Source: Lysobacterales bacterium
GTDB lineage: Bacteria; Pseudomonadota; Gammaproteobacteria; Xanthomonadales; SZUA-38
Length of the DNA: 64,000 bases
NCBI GenBank assembly: GCA_028285525.1
Contig: JANQOZ010000090.1
Location: 83,087 to 147,086, forward strand
Direction: 5' to 3'
Part shown: piece by piece, positions 54,484 through 63,377 of the stretch
How the letters are laid out: each line of letters opens with the position of its first letter
Position numbering within the stretch: position 1 is the stretch's first letter
The notes under the pieces: generated by a model
Seen by the model: the letters and a program-made list of their open reading frames with translations, nothing else
The model's database searches: none
What the model was told of the DNA's origin: nothing
Position numbers and translations under genes: made by a program

Positions 54484-56685
54484 TCAGCGAATCACGGGAA
54501 TGGCGCCGCGACGCACGGCGGTGTTGATCTTGCGAGTGACCGACGGGTTCAGGAAATCGATGCCGTAAATCTGCTCCCGCTTCAGGTAGCCGGTCAGCGC
54601 CATGGCGGCAAACTTACCGCCGGTGACCGCGCCCTCGAAAGCACCGGCGTTGATGCCGGTATAGATCCAGTCACCCGCCGGCACGAGGTTGGTGAAGCCT
54701 GATGCCCACGGCATCAGGCGCTGGCTGGCGGTACCCGGCAACGCCTGGACGTAAGCGTCCGTCGGATCGGTGTTGGCCCGATGGTACTGGAGCTTGAGCC
54801 GGCTCTCCCCGCGGTAATCCTGCTGACTCTTCTTCGGAACCCACAGGTAATGAAAGTTCATCGCCTGCGGGTCGTTGCGCCAGGGCTCACCCGGCACTGA
54901 GCCAGTCAGAAAATTGCCGAGCACTCGCAGCGTGCTCGAGGTGTGGGCCATGGTCCGCGCCACGTCCTCCGAGTTGCTGTGATTAACGTGGTGAATCTGC
55001 GAGCAGAAATAGACCAGCCCCTTGGGTGCATCGGCACCCCAGTTTTCCGCCGCAATCAGATCGTCGAACACCGCCATACAGTTGAGCGGGTTCGGGAACG
55101 ACCCGCTGATGTAGCGGGCCGTGCGGCCATACTTTTTCTTGTCGACCGCCCAGCCCAGCTCCTCGGTGCTGTGAGTCAGCCAGAGCTGGCTGGCCTGGGT
55201 GGGCGTGGTGCTCATCGCCGCGGCGGTGCGCGACCACTGTTTGCCGAGTGATTTAGGCGCCAGATGCTCGATCATGGACGGCGGAACGGCCCAGACGACG
55301 TAGTCGAAACTGTCCTTGCCGCGCCCGCCGCGCTTGAGGACCCTGGGTTTGGCCCCGACGCCGTCGGGGCTGTACCACTTCTCAAAATCGATGTACCGGT
55401 TGTCGTCGGCAAACCGGATCTGCTCCCACAGCGGGTGGCTGGGCCAGACGCGCCAGGGTTTCCCTGGCACCTTCTGCAGCGGATCGTACTCACCCTTCTT
55501 GAGCGAGAGCTGGCGCTGGAACTCCAGCTGCTCAACGGTCTTGCCGTCCTCGCCTTCACCCACTTCGATGCCGGTCAGCTTGTGGAAAAACTCGAACCGG
55601 ACGCCGCGCTCCTTCAACGCCAGATACAGAGGAAGGATCGCGCTCTCGCCGGTGCCCGCGGCCATAAAGTAGAAGTAGTCTCCGGTGCCCAGGAAAGTGC
55701 GCAGGATCCAGCCGAGCCAGGAGGCTGTCGACATCGTCGGCGGATTGGTTGAGTCGCCGTCGCGGTACGAGAACATGATGTTCGGGACCACGAAGGTCAT
55801 GGCGCAAATCAGCGTATGGTCGAGTGCGCCGTGCCGCTTCATCCAGTCGCGAAAGTCTTCCTTGTCGAGCGTGTTGAGATCCTTCTCCCACAGACGTTCT
55901 TCGACGATGCCTTTCATGATCGTCCAGTAGAGGTCTAGACTGGCGATCGCCATCGAATGATTGTGGTGAAACTTGCGATCGAGCTCTTCGGCCAGCTCCT
56001 GCAGATGCTTGCGCATGCCGTCCAGGTGCTCCACCGCAAACTTCATAAACTCCTCGATCGCAAGGTCTTCCAGCTGGTGGGCCTTGCCGAGCAGGTGCTT
56101 CAACCCTTTGTGCAGCGCCTCCCCCAGGCCTCGATGTTTTTTGCGTCGGGTTTTGCTGGAGATTTCCGGATGAACCAGGTCGGCGTGCTTGAGCCTGGCC
56201 GGATCACCGGGGCGTCCGCGCTTCAGCATCTCGGCAAGCAGTCCTCTCATCACGCCATGCCAGTTCATCTCGGGGGCGCGCGCGGTCCACGGCTTGCCCG
56301 GCACAAAAGGCATGCTCTGAACTTCGTGATGCCAGTGGCCGTTTTGCCACTCAAGCTGGTAGGTCATGGAACTGGGCAGGAATGCTTTGCCCAGGGTGGC
56401 GTTCGGCAGCAGTGACTTGGACTTTGGGCCAATGCCGGCGTAGGCCTTTTTCATCATGGCCCAGGTATTGAAGTAGCAGTTGCAGAAGCCGTGGATGCCG
56501 TGTTCGAGAATGCGCCAGCCGTTTTCTTCGTCTCGCCCGGTAGCCCCCTTGCCGCCGACGCGCCAGCCCATCTGATAGATGCAGATATCGTATTTGTCCT
56601 GCCAGCCCGGCTCTTCGGTCAGATGGAACGCCGTTGAAAGCCCCGCCGGACCGCCGCCCACAATCGCGATGCGCTTAACAGGCAT
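54484..56685 (-). CDS. FAD-dependent oxidoreductase, phytoene-desaturase/amine-oxidase-like
   Basis: This 733-residue protein starts at ATG 56683-56685, six bases after GGGGGAGA; a longer frame lacks this site. RIAIVGGGPAGLSTAFHL is the FAD-binding Rossmann loop, MGWRVGGKGATGR the next conserved block, and GDWIYTGINAGAFEGAVTGG the C-terminal FAD-contacting block. A long central helical region (about 200-300) is extra relative to typical desaturases. It probably oxidises a lipid or isoprenoid-like substrate. It is the first gene of an operon with the STAND ATPase and is divergent from the SLOG-like gene across a shared palindrome. Confidence 0.85.
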   Translation of the reverse strand: MPVKRIAIVGGGPAGLSTAFHLTEEPGWQDKYDICIYQMGWRVGGKGATGRDEENGWRILEHGIHGFCNCYFNTWAMMKKAYAGIGPKSKSLLPNATLGKAFLPSSMTYQLEWQNGHWHHEVQSMPFVPGKPWTARAPEMNWHGVMRGLLAEMLKRGRPGDPARLKHADLVHPEISSKTRRKKHRGLGEALHKGLKHLLGKAHQLEDLAIEEFMKFAVEHLDGMRKHLQELAEELDRKFHHNHSMAIASLDLYWTIMKGIVEERLWEKDLNTLDKEDFRDWMKRHGALDHTLICAMTFVVPNIMFSYRDGDSTNPPTMSTASWLGWILRTFLGTGDYFYFMAAGTGESAILPLYLALKERGVRFEFFHKLTGIEVGEGEDGKTVEQLEFQRQLSLKKGEYDPLQKVPGKPWRVWPSHPLWEQIRFADDNRYIDFEKWYSPDGVGAKPRVLKRGGRGKDSFDYVVWAVPPSMIEHLAPKSLGKQWSRTAAAMSTTPTQASQLWLTHSTEELGWAVDKKKYGRTARYISGSFPNPLNCMAVFDDLIAAENWGADAPKGLVYFCSQIHHVNHSNSEDVARTMAHTSSTLRVLGNFLTGSVPGEPWRNDPQAMNFHYLWVPKKSQQDYRGESRLKLQYHRANTDPTDAYVQALPGTASQRLMPWASGFTNLVPAGDWIYTGINAGAFEGAVTGGKFAAMALTGYLKREQIYGIDFLNPSVTRKINTAVRRGAIPVIR

Positions 56686-56720
56686 AATATTCTCCCCCAA
56701 GATTGTATTGTTATGGCCCA

Positions 56721-56746
56721 AGTGTCATGTCACGTGACAGGACACT
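56721..56746. promoter_or_regulatory. 26-bp near-perfect palindrome between divergent genes
   Basis: Outer arms AGTGTC and GACACT enclose TGTCACGTGACA; 24 of 26 positions are symmetric (only one mismatched pair). It lies 36 bp from the oxidoreductase start and 13 bp from the SLOG-like gene start, within a 73-bp divergent spacer. It must overlap both promoters, so a single regulator could control both units. No T-run, so it is not a terminator. Confidence 0.7.
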
Positions 56747-56758
56747 ACCCCGGACGTT

Positions 56759-58486
56759 ATGAGCAAGAACATAGCATATCCAATGACCGCGGTTCCGCTG
56801 ACGATCGGCGTCACCGCGCACCGGGATTTATGCCCACAAGAGCTGCCCCGGATCAAGCAGGCAGCCACCGATTTTCTGAAGGAGCTTCGCGCGGAGTTTC
56901 CGGATACGCCGCTGCGGATTCTGTCTCCGCTGGCCGAAGGTGGCGATCGGATGATTGGTCAGCTCGCGCTTGAGCTGGGACTCGAACTCGCGGTGCCGCT
57001 GCCGTTTGATCTGAATGAATATCGGAAGGACTTTGCCAGCGACGAGTCCAAAGCTGAGTTCGACCTGATCGTGCAGCAGGCCTCCCAGGTGATCGAGCTG
57101 GAACCGGCCGGCGGTTTTACGCTGGCGAAGGTGGCCGGCGGCGGCGAGGCGCGGGATGTCCAGTATGCCAACCTTGGCGTTTACCTGTCCGACCGCTGCC
57201 AGGTGCTCCTGGCGATCTGGGACGGCAAAGAGCTGCCCTACCCCGGCGGCACCTCACAGGTGGTGAACTATCATCAGTTTGGTCAGATGCGCGGCGTGGA
57301 CGGCCAGTTCGACCGTCCGTACATCCTGGCCGAAGACGACACCGACCTTGTGTTCCATATCGTCTGCTCCCGGCGGGGTGATGACGGCGAGCCCGCCGAG
57401 GGGCTGACTGCCGTCAGTACCCGGCTGCTCATTACCGATCCTGAGCGTCATGAGGTCAGCGCCCTGCCGGAACGGTACCGACAGATGATCGGGCGGCTTG
57501 GCGAATACAACCGCGATGGCCGCGACCTGGACCCGCACAGCCTGGCCAACCCGGACTACCTCCCTGGCTGGACGCCGGAACTGACGCCGGACAGCGCCCT
57601 GGACAATATCGCCCGGCATTTTTTCACCTCCGACGCGCTGGCGAGCCGGTTTCAGGGGCGCTACCTCCGCACCCTCAAGACGCTGTCGTTTGTCGGCCTG
57701 CTTATGACGGTCGCCTTTATCGGCTACGCCGACCTCGACCAGCCGCTGATGATCTACGCGTTCCTGGCCTGCTTTGCGCTCGGGCTGCTCCTGGCCTGGC
57801 AGGCCGGGCGATTCCAGTGGCATCGAAAATATCTCGACTACCGCGCGCTCGCGGAAGGCCTGCGAGTACAGTTTTACTGGGGGCTTACGGGCGTGTCGGG
57901 GCGGTTTCGCAACGACTTTGCTCACGACAACTACCTGCAGAAACAGGATCTGGAGATCGGCTGGATTCGTAACGTGATGCGGCACGTGGGTTTGGCAGAC
58001 GAGGTGGGCGAACACGGCACGTCGCTTGAAACCGCCATCGATCACTGGGTCGGGCGCGACGAGTCAGGCGGCCAGCTCGGCTTCTTTCGCTCGCGCTGGC
58101 ACCGCATGCGTCATGCCGCCAGGCGCACCAACCGCATTGTTCGAGTCTGCCTGTGGCTGAGCATCGGCGCGGCCGGAACCCTGGCTGTGCTTCAGTTTCG
58201 TATGGACGACGCGACGGTCCAGGCGCTGCTGGTGGCTATCGGCCTGCTGTCGATTGGCGTTGCCGTGCGCGAACTCTATGCCAACAAGACCGCCGAGGCG
58301 GAGCTGTCGAAGCAGTATGCGTACATGTACCGCGTTTTTCGCGACGCGCGCCTGAAGCTCGACAGCGCTGACAGCGTGGACAAAAAGCGGGAAATCCTGC
58401 GTATCCTCGGCGAAGCTGCCCTGGACGAGCACGCGGAATGGATTCAGCGGCATCGCGAACGACCGCTGGAACAGAGCTCATTCTGA
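56759..58486 (+). CDS. SLOG-like domain fused to a four-TM SLATT-like membrane domain
   Basis: This 575-residue protein has N-terminal TIGVTAHRDLCPQELPRIK and ILSPLAEGGDRMIGQLAL, typical of the SLOG Rossmannoid superfamily that senses or makes nucleotide-like ligands. YANLGVYLSDRCQVLLAIWDG continues that fold. The C-terminal half has two TM pairs (about 310-350 and 465-510), the block KYLDYRALAEGLRVQFYW, and ends in LDEHAEWIQRHRERPLE, which recurs in SLATT/DUF4231-type proteins. SLOG and SLATT modules are associated, in comparative genomics, with nucleotide-based conflict systems in which the membrane part may act as a pore. It ends within the convergent channel gene. Confidence 0.8.
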   Translation: MSKNIAYPMTAVPLTIGVTAHRDLCPQELPRIKQAATDFLKELRAEFPDTPLRILSPLAEGGDRMIGQLALELGLELAVPLPFDLNEYRKDFASDESKAEFDLIVQQASQVIELEPAGGFTLAKVAGGGEARDVQYANLGVYLSDRCQVLLAIWDGKELPYPGGTSQVVNYHQFGQMRGVDGQFDRPYILAEDDTDLVFHIVCSRRGDDGEPAEGLTAVSTRLLITDPERHEVSALPERYRQMIGRLGEYNRDGRDLDPHSLANPDYLPGWTPELTPDSALDNIARHFFTSDALASRFQGRYLRTLKTLSFVGLLMTVAFIGYADLDQPLMIYAFLACFALGLLLAWQAGRFQWHRKYLDYRALAEGLRVQFYWGLTGVSGRFRNDFAHDNYLQKQDLEIGWIRNVMRHVGLADEVGEHGTSLETAIDHWVGRDESGGQLGFFRSRWHRMRHAARRTNRIVRVCLWLSIGAAGTLAVLQFRMDDATVQALLVAIGLLSIGVAVRELYANKTAEAELSKQYAYMYRVFRDARLKLDSADSVDKKREILRILGEAALDEHAEWIQRHRERPLEQSSF

Positions 58487-59758
58487 GCGGGTCGCAAGCT
58501 CCGTCGGCAGGGACTGCAGCGCTCGGACGTCCTGTCCGGCGGGCTGCTGATACGGCCGCAGGTCGAATTCCTGAAGAATCGCCAGCAGGTGATCAAACAG
58601 GTCGGCCTGAATCCCCTCGTATTCGTGCCACTGGGTGGTGCTGGTGAAGCAGTAAATCTCGATCGCGATGCCCTGGGCGCCCGGCTGCAGCTGGCGTACC
58701 AGCAGCGTCATATTTTGATGTATTTTACTGTGATTTTTTAGATAGTTATAAACATAAGCTCGAAACGTTCCGAGATTGGTGAGCCGACGTAGATTCACGT
58801 CGTCAGCGGTAGGGCGCGCCAGACGACTGTTGTACTCCGTCAGCTCCTGCTGCTTTTCTTCGATGTAGTCACTGAGCAGCGCAAAGCGTCGGAAATGCTC
58901 GATCTCGGCCTCCGACAGAAAGCGCACCGACGTCATGTCCAGCAGCAGCGACCGCTTGATTCGGCGCCCGCCCGACCGGGACATGCCCCGCCAGTTGCGA
59001 AACGAGTCCGATATGAGCTTGTGCGTGGGGATCGTCGTGATGGTCTTATCCCAGTTTTGCACCCGCACGGTGTGCAGCTCGACGTCGATGACGTCCCCGT
59101 CCGCGTTGTATTGCGGCATCTCGATCCAGTCGCCCACGCGGACCATGTCCAGGCTCGCCAGCTGGATGCTCGCCACAAAAGACAGGATGGTGTCGCGAAA
59201 GACCAGCAGCAGGACGGCCGTCAGTGCGCCGAGACCGGACAGCAGGATCAGCGGAGACTTATCGAGAATCGCCGCGATCACAAGGATGGCGCCGACGCAG
59301 AACAGCACGATCTGGGTGACCTGCACGTATCCTTTGATCGGGTGCAGGTGGGCCTTGGGCCGGCGTTCGTAGATCGCGTTGAGCGCGTTGAGCGCAGCGC
59401 TCACCGACAGCACCACCAGCAGGGCAATCAGAGCGGTGGCGACATTTCGGATGGCGTTGGTGGCCGTGTCGCTCAGGTGGGGCACCAGCGGTGCCCCGAG
59501 ATAGATCACGATCGGCACCAGCGCCTGCGCCAGCCGGGCCACAACCTGGTGCTCGATGATGATGTCGTCCCAGGTGCTCTTGCTGGCCTTGGCCAGCACG
59601 TGGATGGCGCGGGTGATCACACCCTTTGCGATAAGGTCAGCGACCCAGGCCGCCAGCAGCAGGCCGAACAGGCCAAGCCCGGTCAGCAGCCAGGGGCTTG
59701 CCTGCGCCAGCAGTTCAGTCAGCTGCGTCCACCATTCCTGCATCAGGTCGGTATCCAA
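58478..59758 (-). CDS. MscS-family mechanosensitive channel (YbdG-like)
   Basis: This 426-residue inner-membrane protein has five hydrophobic N-terminal segments and the MscS core (ALTAVLLLVFRDTILSFVASIQL), followed by VRVGDWIEMPQYNADGDVIDV. The C-terminal block TTIPTHKLISDSFRNWRGMS and the RLTNLGTFRAYVYNYLKNH region are characteristic of the YbdG/MscM branch rather than small MscS. It gates on membrane tension during hypo-osmotic shock. The start is TTG 59756-59758 (MDTDLMQEWW), with AGGA close upstream; an ATG five codons later is an alternative. It overlaps the SLOG-like gene end by nine bases. Confidence 0.92.
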   Translation of the reverse strand: MDTDLMQEWWTQLTELLAQASPWLLTGLGLFGLLLAAWVADLIAKGVITRAIHVLAKASKSTWDDIIIEHQVVARLAQALVPIVIYLGAPLVPHLSDTATNAIRNVATALIALLVVLSVSAALNALNAIYERRPKAHLHPIKGYVQVTQIVLFCVGAILVIAAILDKSPLILLSGLGALTAVLLLVFRDTILSFVASIQLASLDMVRVGDWIEMPQYNADGDVIDVELHTVRVQNWDKTITTIPTHKLISDSFRNWRGMSRSGGRRIKRSLLLDMTSVRFLSEAEIEHFRRFALLSDYIEEKQQELTEYNSRLARPTADDVNLRRLTNLGTFRAYVYNYLKNHSKIHQNMTLLVRQLQPGAQGIAIEIYCFTSTTQWHEYEGIQADLFDHLLAILQEFDLRPYQQPAGQDVRALQSLPTELATRSE

Positions 59759-59830
59759 GGTCCTAAGGAGCCCGAAGTCTACGGGTTTTAGCTGCGCCGA
59801 GGGACCTTTTGCAGGTGCCGCAAGTCCCGA

Positions 59831-60367
59831 TCAGTCCTCGTAGAGCCGGGGCGGCCTGATTCGCCTCAAGAAGGCGGCGGAGATCAGAGAGATCAGAAGC
59901 CCGACCGGGAAGATTTCGAGAAACGTCATCGGCAGCCGAAACAGCGCGTTCGCGTAGCGTTCCGACATTTTGTCCATTTCCAGCTTGAGCTCTTCCAGTT
60001 CCGTTCCCGTCATGCCGTCAGCCTCGCTCTCGGCGATCACGCTCTCGGCGTACTGCGACATGAACTGATAGTCGCTCGAAAAAAGATAGACTTCCCAGAC
60101 GACGACGTAGATCACCCCGGCGACGATCGCAATGGCCGCTCCCATGCCCGCCGCGCCCCAGAAGCCGATGTAGCCTTCGCGCTGCTGGTCTCGATAGCGC
60201 TTGATCCCTACAAACACCAGCGACAGGGCCACCAGCATCACCAGGTACCCCATCCACTCGGCGGCAGCGAGGTTGGTGTCCGAATCGGCCATCGCGGTGC
60301 CGGCGACAATCGTCAGGATGACAATCAGTCCAGCCAGCCCGCCGTAGATCAGTGCGTAACGTGTCAT
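59831..60367 (-). CDS. DUF4199 family membrane protein
   Basis: This 178-residue protein starts at ATG 60365-60367 (MTRYALIYGGLAG). The upstream extension of the frame lacks hydrophobic character. It has four membrane segments (GLAGLIVILTIVAGTAM, WMGYLVMLVALSLVFVG, GMGAAIAIVAGVIYVVVW, FLEIFPVGLLISLISAAFL) with a conserved RYRDQQREGYIGFW turn, as in DUF4199. An acidic helix (about 115-145) sits between segments 3 and 4. The membrane-anchored LuxR-type gene upstream on the same strand (108 bp) is a likely functional partner. Function unknown. Confidence 0.85.
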   Translation of the reverse strand: MTRYALIYGGLAGLIVILTIVAGTAMADSDTNLAAAEWMGYLVMLVALSLVFVGIKRYRDQQREGYIGFWGAAGMGAAIAIVAGVIYVVVWEVYLFSSDYQFMSQYAESVIAESEADGMTGTELEELKLEMDKMSERYANALFRLPMTFLEIFPVGLLISLISAAFLRRIRPPRLYED

Positions 60368-60475
60368 ATCCGTGATCCCAGTGAAGTTAAGGTGCCGCCA
60401 AACTAGCTGCTGCAGACCGGGCCGCCTATCGCCCAAACGGGTGATTGGGCAAGGCTGAAGCGAAAAATCAATGAC

Positions 60476-60919
60476 TTACGGGATCAGCAGGAGCTCTCGT
60501 GCCCGCTGGACCGCCTGCGTGCGCCGCTGCGCGTCCAGCTTTTCAAACAGCCGCGACAGATGGGTCTTGACCGTGTTGGGCGACATACCCAGGTTCCTGG
60601 CGATCTGTTTGTTGGTCTGTCCTTCCGCCAGCAGCGCCAGCACCTCGCACTCCCGACGCGTCACGCCGAGCTGCCGGGCCACCTCCAGCGGTGGCGGCGT
60701 GGGACCTGCCGGCGGTCGCGTCAGCTTCCGGCCGACCCAGAGCCCCAGCACCGTAAACGCGATCGCGATGACCACCACGTAGGTTTCGCGGGAAAGCTGA
60801 CGCACGAGGTGCTGGTAATCGAGCCACTCGAGCGCAAATGCGCCCAGCGCTAGCACCAGACCGTAGCCACCGATCTGCAGCAGCAGACGTGCGGCCGCTG
60901 AAAGGCGCTGTTTAGCCAC
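60476..60919 (-). CDS. LuxR-type HTH regulator with two N-terminal membrane segments
   Basis: This 147-residue protein starts at GTG 60917-60919. Two N-terminal membrane helices (LLLQIGGYGLVLALGAFALEW and ETYVVVIAIAFTVLGLWVG) are followed by a Pro-rich linker and a GerE/LuxR helix-turn-helix (VTRRECEVLALLAEGQTNKQIARNLGMSPNTVKTHLSRL in residues 84-122). There is no receiver or ligand-binding domain, so membrane state or a partner protein such as the DUF4199 product must supply the signal. The pair resembles other LuxR/DUF4199 pairs I recall in Gammaproteobacteria. Confidence 0.85.
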   Translation of the reverse strand: MAKQRLSAAARLLLQIGGYGLVLALGAFALEWLDYQHLVRQLSRETYVVVIAIAFTVLGLWVGRKLTRPPAGPTPPPLEVARQLGVTRRECEVLALLAEGQTNKQIARNLGMSPNTVKTHLSRLFEKLDAQRRTQAVQRARELLLIP

Positions 60920-60955
60920 TCCGACGACCGTTATGCCTGCCGGGTGAAGCGCCCA

Positions 60956-62296
60956 TCACGTCTGCGGGGGCATCAGTTCCCGCAGCGCCACCACCGTCGC
61001 TGCTACACCCGAAGTGATCGCCGGTTCCGGATCGATCTTAAACCGCGGCGAATGGTGGGACGGCACCGGAGGTCCGCCGGCAGCCTCGACCGAGAAAGCC
61101 CTGGCGGGCGTTCCGCCGATCTGAAAATAGACGCTGGAGATCGGCGGATCGATGGTGAAATAGGGAAAGTCCTCGCCGCCCATCCCCTGCCGGTCATAGT
61201 CGGTCAGCATGTCCTCACCCAGGCTGTGACGCCACGCACCGTTGAGCCGCGCGACCAGCTCGGGGTCGTTGACCGTGACCGGGAGGGTGCCTTTGTTCTC
61301 CACGATCGGCAGGCGATCCTCGGGCAGTCCCGCCGCTCGCGCCACGTGCTCCGCGACGCGCCGGATTCCGGCCAGCAGCTTTTCCCGGGTCTCGGGGGTA
61401 TCGGAACGGACGGTGAGCTCGAGCTTCGCCTCTTCGCTGATGACGTTCCGCTTGTTGCCCGCCCGGAGCACGCCGACGGTGACCACCCCCGGCTCCCGCG
61501 GCGACAGCTCGCGAGACACTAGCGTCTGCAGCGCCATCACAATCTGCGAGGCCACAACCACCGGGTCCTTGCCGCGGTGAGGGCTCGCGCCATGGGCACC
61601 GATGCCCCGCACCGTCACGTCGACGCTGTCGACACCGGAATAGGCGGCCTTGGGCGCCGCAAAAATTTTTCCGGCCTCAATCTCTGCGGACACGTGAAAC
61701 GCCAGCGCAAAATCGGGCTGGCCAAACCGTTCCCAGAGGTTGTCTTCCATCATCGCCTTGGCGCCCGACTCCTTCCACTCTTCCGCCGGCTGCGCGATCA
61801 GCATCAACGTGCCCGACCACGCATCCCGCTGGGACGCCATCTGCCGCGCCGTGCCGACCAGCGCGGTGATGTGCACGTCGTGCCCACAGGCGTGCATGAC
61901 CGGAAACTTCTGCCCTTCCGAGTTGGTTTTTACGACCGTCGACTTGTACGGGAGATCGGTCAGCTCAGCCACCGGCAGCGCGTCCATATCCGCCCGCATC
62001 ATCACCAGCGGGCCGGGCCCGTTGCGCAACATGGCCACGACACCGGTCTTGCCGACGCCTTCGGTCACCTCATAGCCGAGCTCGCGGAGCTCCTTCGCCA
62101 GGCGCGCGGCCGTCTCAAACTCGACAAACGACAGCTCAGGGTTGGCGTGAAAGTGCTTGAACAGCGCGTCGAGATTGCGGCTGTAGTCTTCGGCGACCGC
62201 GAGCTGGAGCGCACCGGGATCTGCGCCGGCCGACCCGCTCACCGCCAGCGCCAGCAGCGCCCCGCTCAGGAGGGCCTGAGGCCCCCTACTACTCAT
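60956..62296 (-). CDS. M20-family amidohydrolase (secreted)
   Basis: This is a roughly 446-residue enzyme with a signal peptide ([18 protein letters not shown]). Zinc ligands are typical of M20D amidohydrolases: [14 protein letters not shown] (His, Asp region) and [14 protein letters not shown] (Glu pair), with HPxLSFxE-like [12 protein letters not shown] upstream and [15 protein letters not shown] near the C-terminus. Relatives include hippurate hydrolase and N-acyl amino acid deacylases, here probably periplasmic. The ATG at 62294-62296 overlaps the cyclophilin stop, so the two are co-translated. Confidence 0.9.
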   Translation of the reverse strand: MSSRGPQALLSGALLALAVSGSAGADPGALQLAVAEDYSRNLDALFKHFHANPELSFVEFETAARLAKELRELGYEVTEGVGKTGVVAMLRNGPGPLVMMRADMDALPVAELTDLPYKSTVVKTNSEGQKFPVMHACGHDVHITALVGTARQMASQRDAWSGTLMLIAQPAEEWKESGAKAMMEDNLWERFGQPDFALAFHVSAEIEAGKIFAAPKAAYSGVDSVDVTVRGIGAHGASPHRGKDPVVVASQIVMALQTLVSRELSPREPGVVTVGVLRAGNKRNVISEEAKLELTVRSDTPETREKLLAGIRRVAEHVARAAGLPEDRLPIVENKGTLPVTVNDPELVARLNGAWRHSLGEDMLTDYDRQGMGGEDFPYFTIDPPISSVYFQIGGTPARAFSVEAAGGPPVPSHHSPRFKIDPEPAITSGVAATVVALRELMPPQT

Positions 62297-62720
62297 CAGC
62301 AACAACCACCTTGGTCATCGTGTCACCCTGTTCGATCGCGTCGACCACGTCCTGGCCCTCGAGCACCCGGCCGAAAACGGAGTGACGTCCGTCCAGGTGC
62401 GGACAGGGGACGTGGGTGATGAAAAACTGCGACCCGTTGGTGTTGGGGCCAGCGTTGGCCATCGAGAGAACACCCGGGCCGTCGTGGTTAAGCTCCGGAT
62501 CGAACTCGTCTTCGAAGCGATAGCCAGGACCGCCCCGGCCTGTGCCCTCCGGGCAACCCGTCTGAATCATGAAATCGTTGATGACCCGGTGAAACTTCAG
62601 CCCATCGTAGAAGCCCTGCTTCGCCAGCTTTTCAAAGTTGGCCACCGTGGCCGGTACCTTTTTATCGTGCAGCTCCAGGCGGATGGTGCCGCGGTTGGTC
62701 TCGATCGTTGCGGTTTTCAA
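62289..62720 (-). CDS. Peptidyl-prolyl cis-trans isomerase, cyclophilin type
   Basis: This 143-residue cytoplasmic cyclophilin starts at TTG 62718-62720 ([15 protein letters not shown] as in family members); a further TTG at 62765 would add 15 residues not seen in relatives. [22 protein letters not shown], containing the catalytic Arg, and [17 protein letters not shown] are the family signatures. It speeds X-Pro isomerisation during folding, and equals PpiB by length and lack of signal peptide. The stop overlaps the M20 hydrolase start by eight bases. Confidence 0.93.
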   Translation of the reverse strand: MKTATIETNRGTIRLELHDKKVPATVANFEKLAKQGFYDGLKFHRVINDFMIQTGCPEGTGRGGPGYRFEDEFDPELNHDGPGVLSMANAGPNTNGSQFFITHVPCPHLDGRHSVFGRVLEGQDVVDAIEQGDTMTKVVVADE

Positions 62721-62904
62721 TATTCTCGTTCCCTGACTGCTGAGATCAGCCGACAAGGTACTCAATTCCTGTGACGGCCGCCACAGGGATACGTTCTGTT
62801 ACAGGCTGATTTCCTTTGTTTGCCGAACGCCATAAGCGGCTTACCCGGCCTCGCGAAACTCCTTCCCGTAGCTGCCCTTTGGCAGAAAGAAGGAACTGCG
62901 AGAC

Positions 62905-63351
62905 ATGGACGTCAGCCCCACCCAAAAGATCTCCCGCACCCTGGCGCTTTGCGCAACGCTGCTGCTCGGCGCCTGCGCCACCACGCCTGAAGGCCACACG
63001 ATGCTCGCCGCCCGCAAAGCCCCGGATCTCGCCACCGGCGCCGGGTGCAACGCGTTCGGCGTGCTGGAGGACGAAATGCTGGCGGTCCCGACCGAAAAAA
63101 TCCGCTTTGACGTCCGGGTTGTCAGTCCCTCAAAGATTGCGCAGCAGTGTTCCGCAAGCGGCGAAAACGGCTCGGTTTGGGGCTGCTACCACCAGGATAC
63201 GGGCGAAGCCTATATCGCCGGCAAAGACTGGCACGTCTACTGGCACGAGTGGTGCCACGCCAAGTTTGGCCCCGCGCACGTGAGCGTCGCCGCCAGCGCG
63301 CGCAACCCCAAAGGCTACATGCATTACATTGCCGGCAACGCGGCTCCCTGA
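62905..63351 (+). CDS. Small lipoprotein with an HExxH-like motif
   Basis: This 148-residue protein starts at ATG 62905 after AGGA. A lipoprotein signal peptide ends in LLLGACATT (lipobox, Cys25). Six cysteines and YWHEWCHAKFGPAH are present; the HEWCH sequence is an HExxH zinc-protease signature, with SVWGCYHQDTGEAYIAG just before it. This resembles small putative metalloproteases of the envelope, but no family name comes to mind. Convergent with the lamin-tail gene and divergent from the cyclophilin gene. Confidence 0.75.
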   Translation: MDVSPTQKISRTLALCATLLLGACATTPEGHTMLAARKAPDLATGAGCNAFGVLEDEMLAVPTEKIRFDVRVVSPSKIAQQCSASGENGSVWGCYHQDTGEAYIAGKDWHVYWHEWCHAKFGPAHVSVAASARNPKGYMHYIAGNAAP

Positions 63352-63377
63352 GACCGAGCGTTTTTGGCCAGTTCGTT

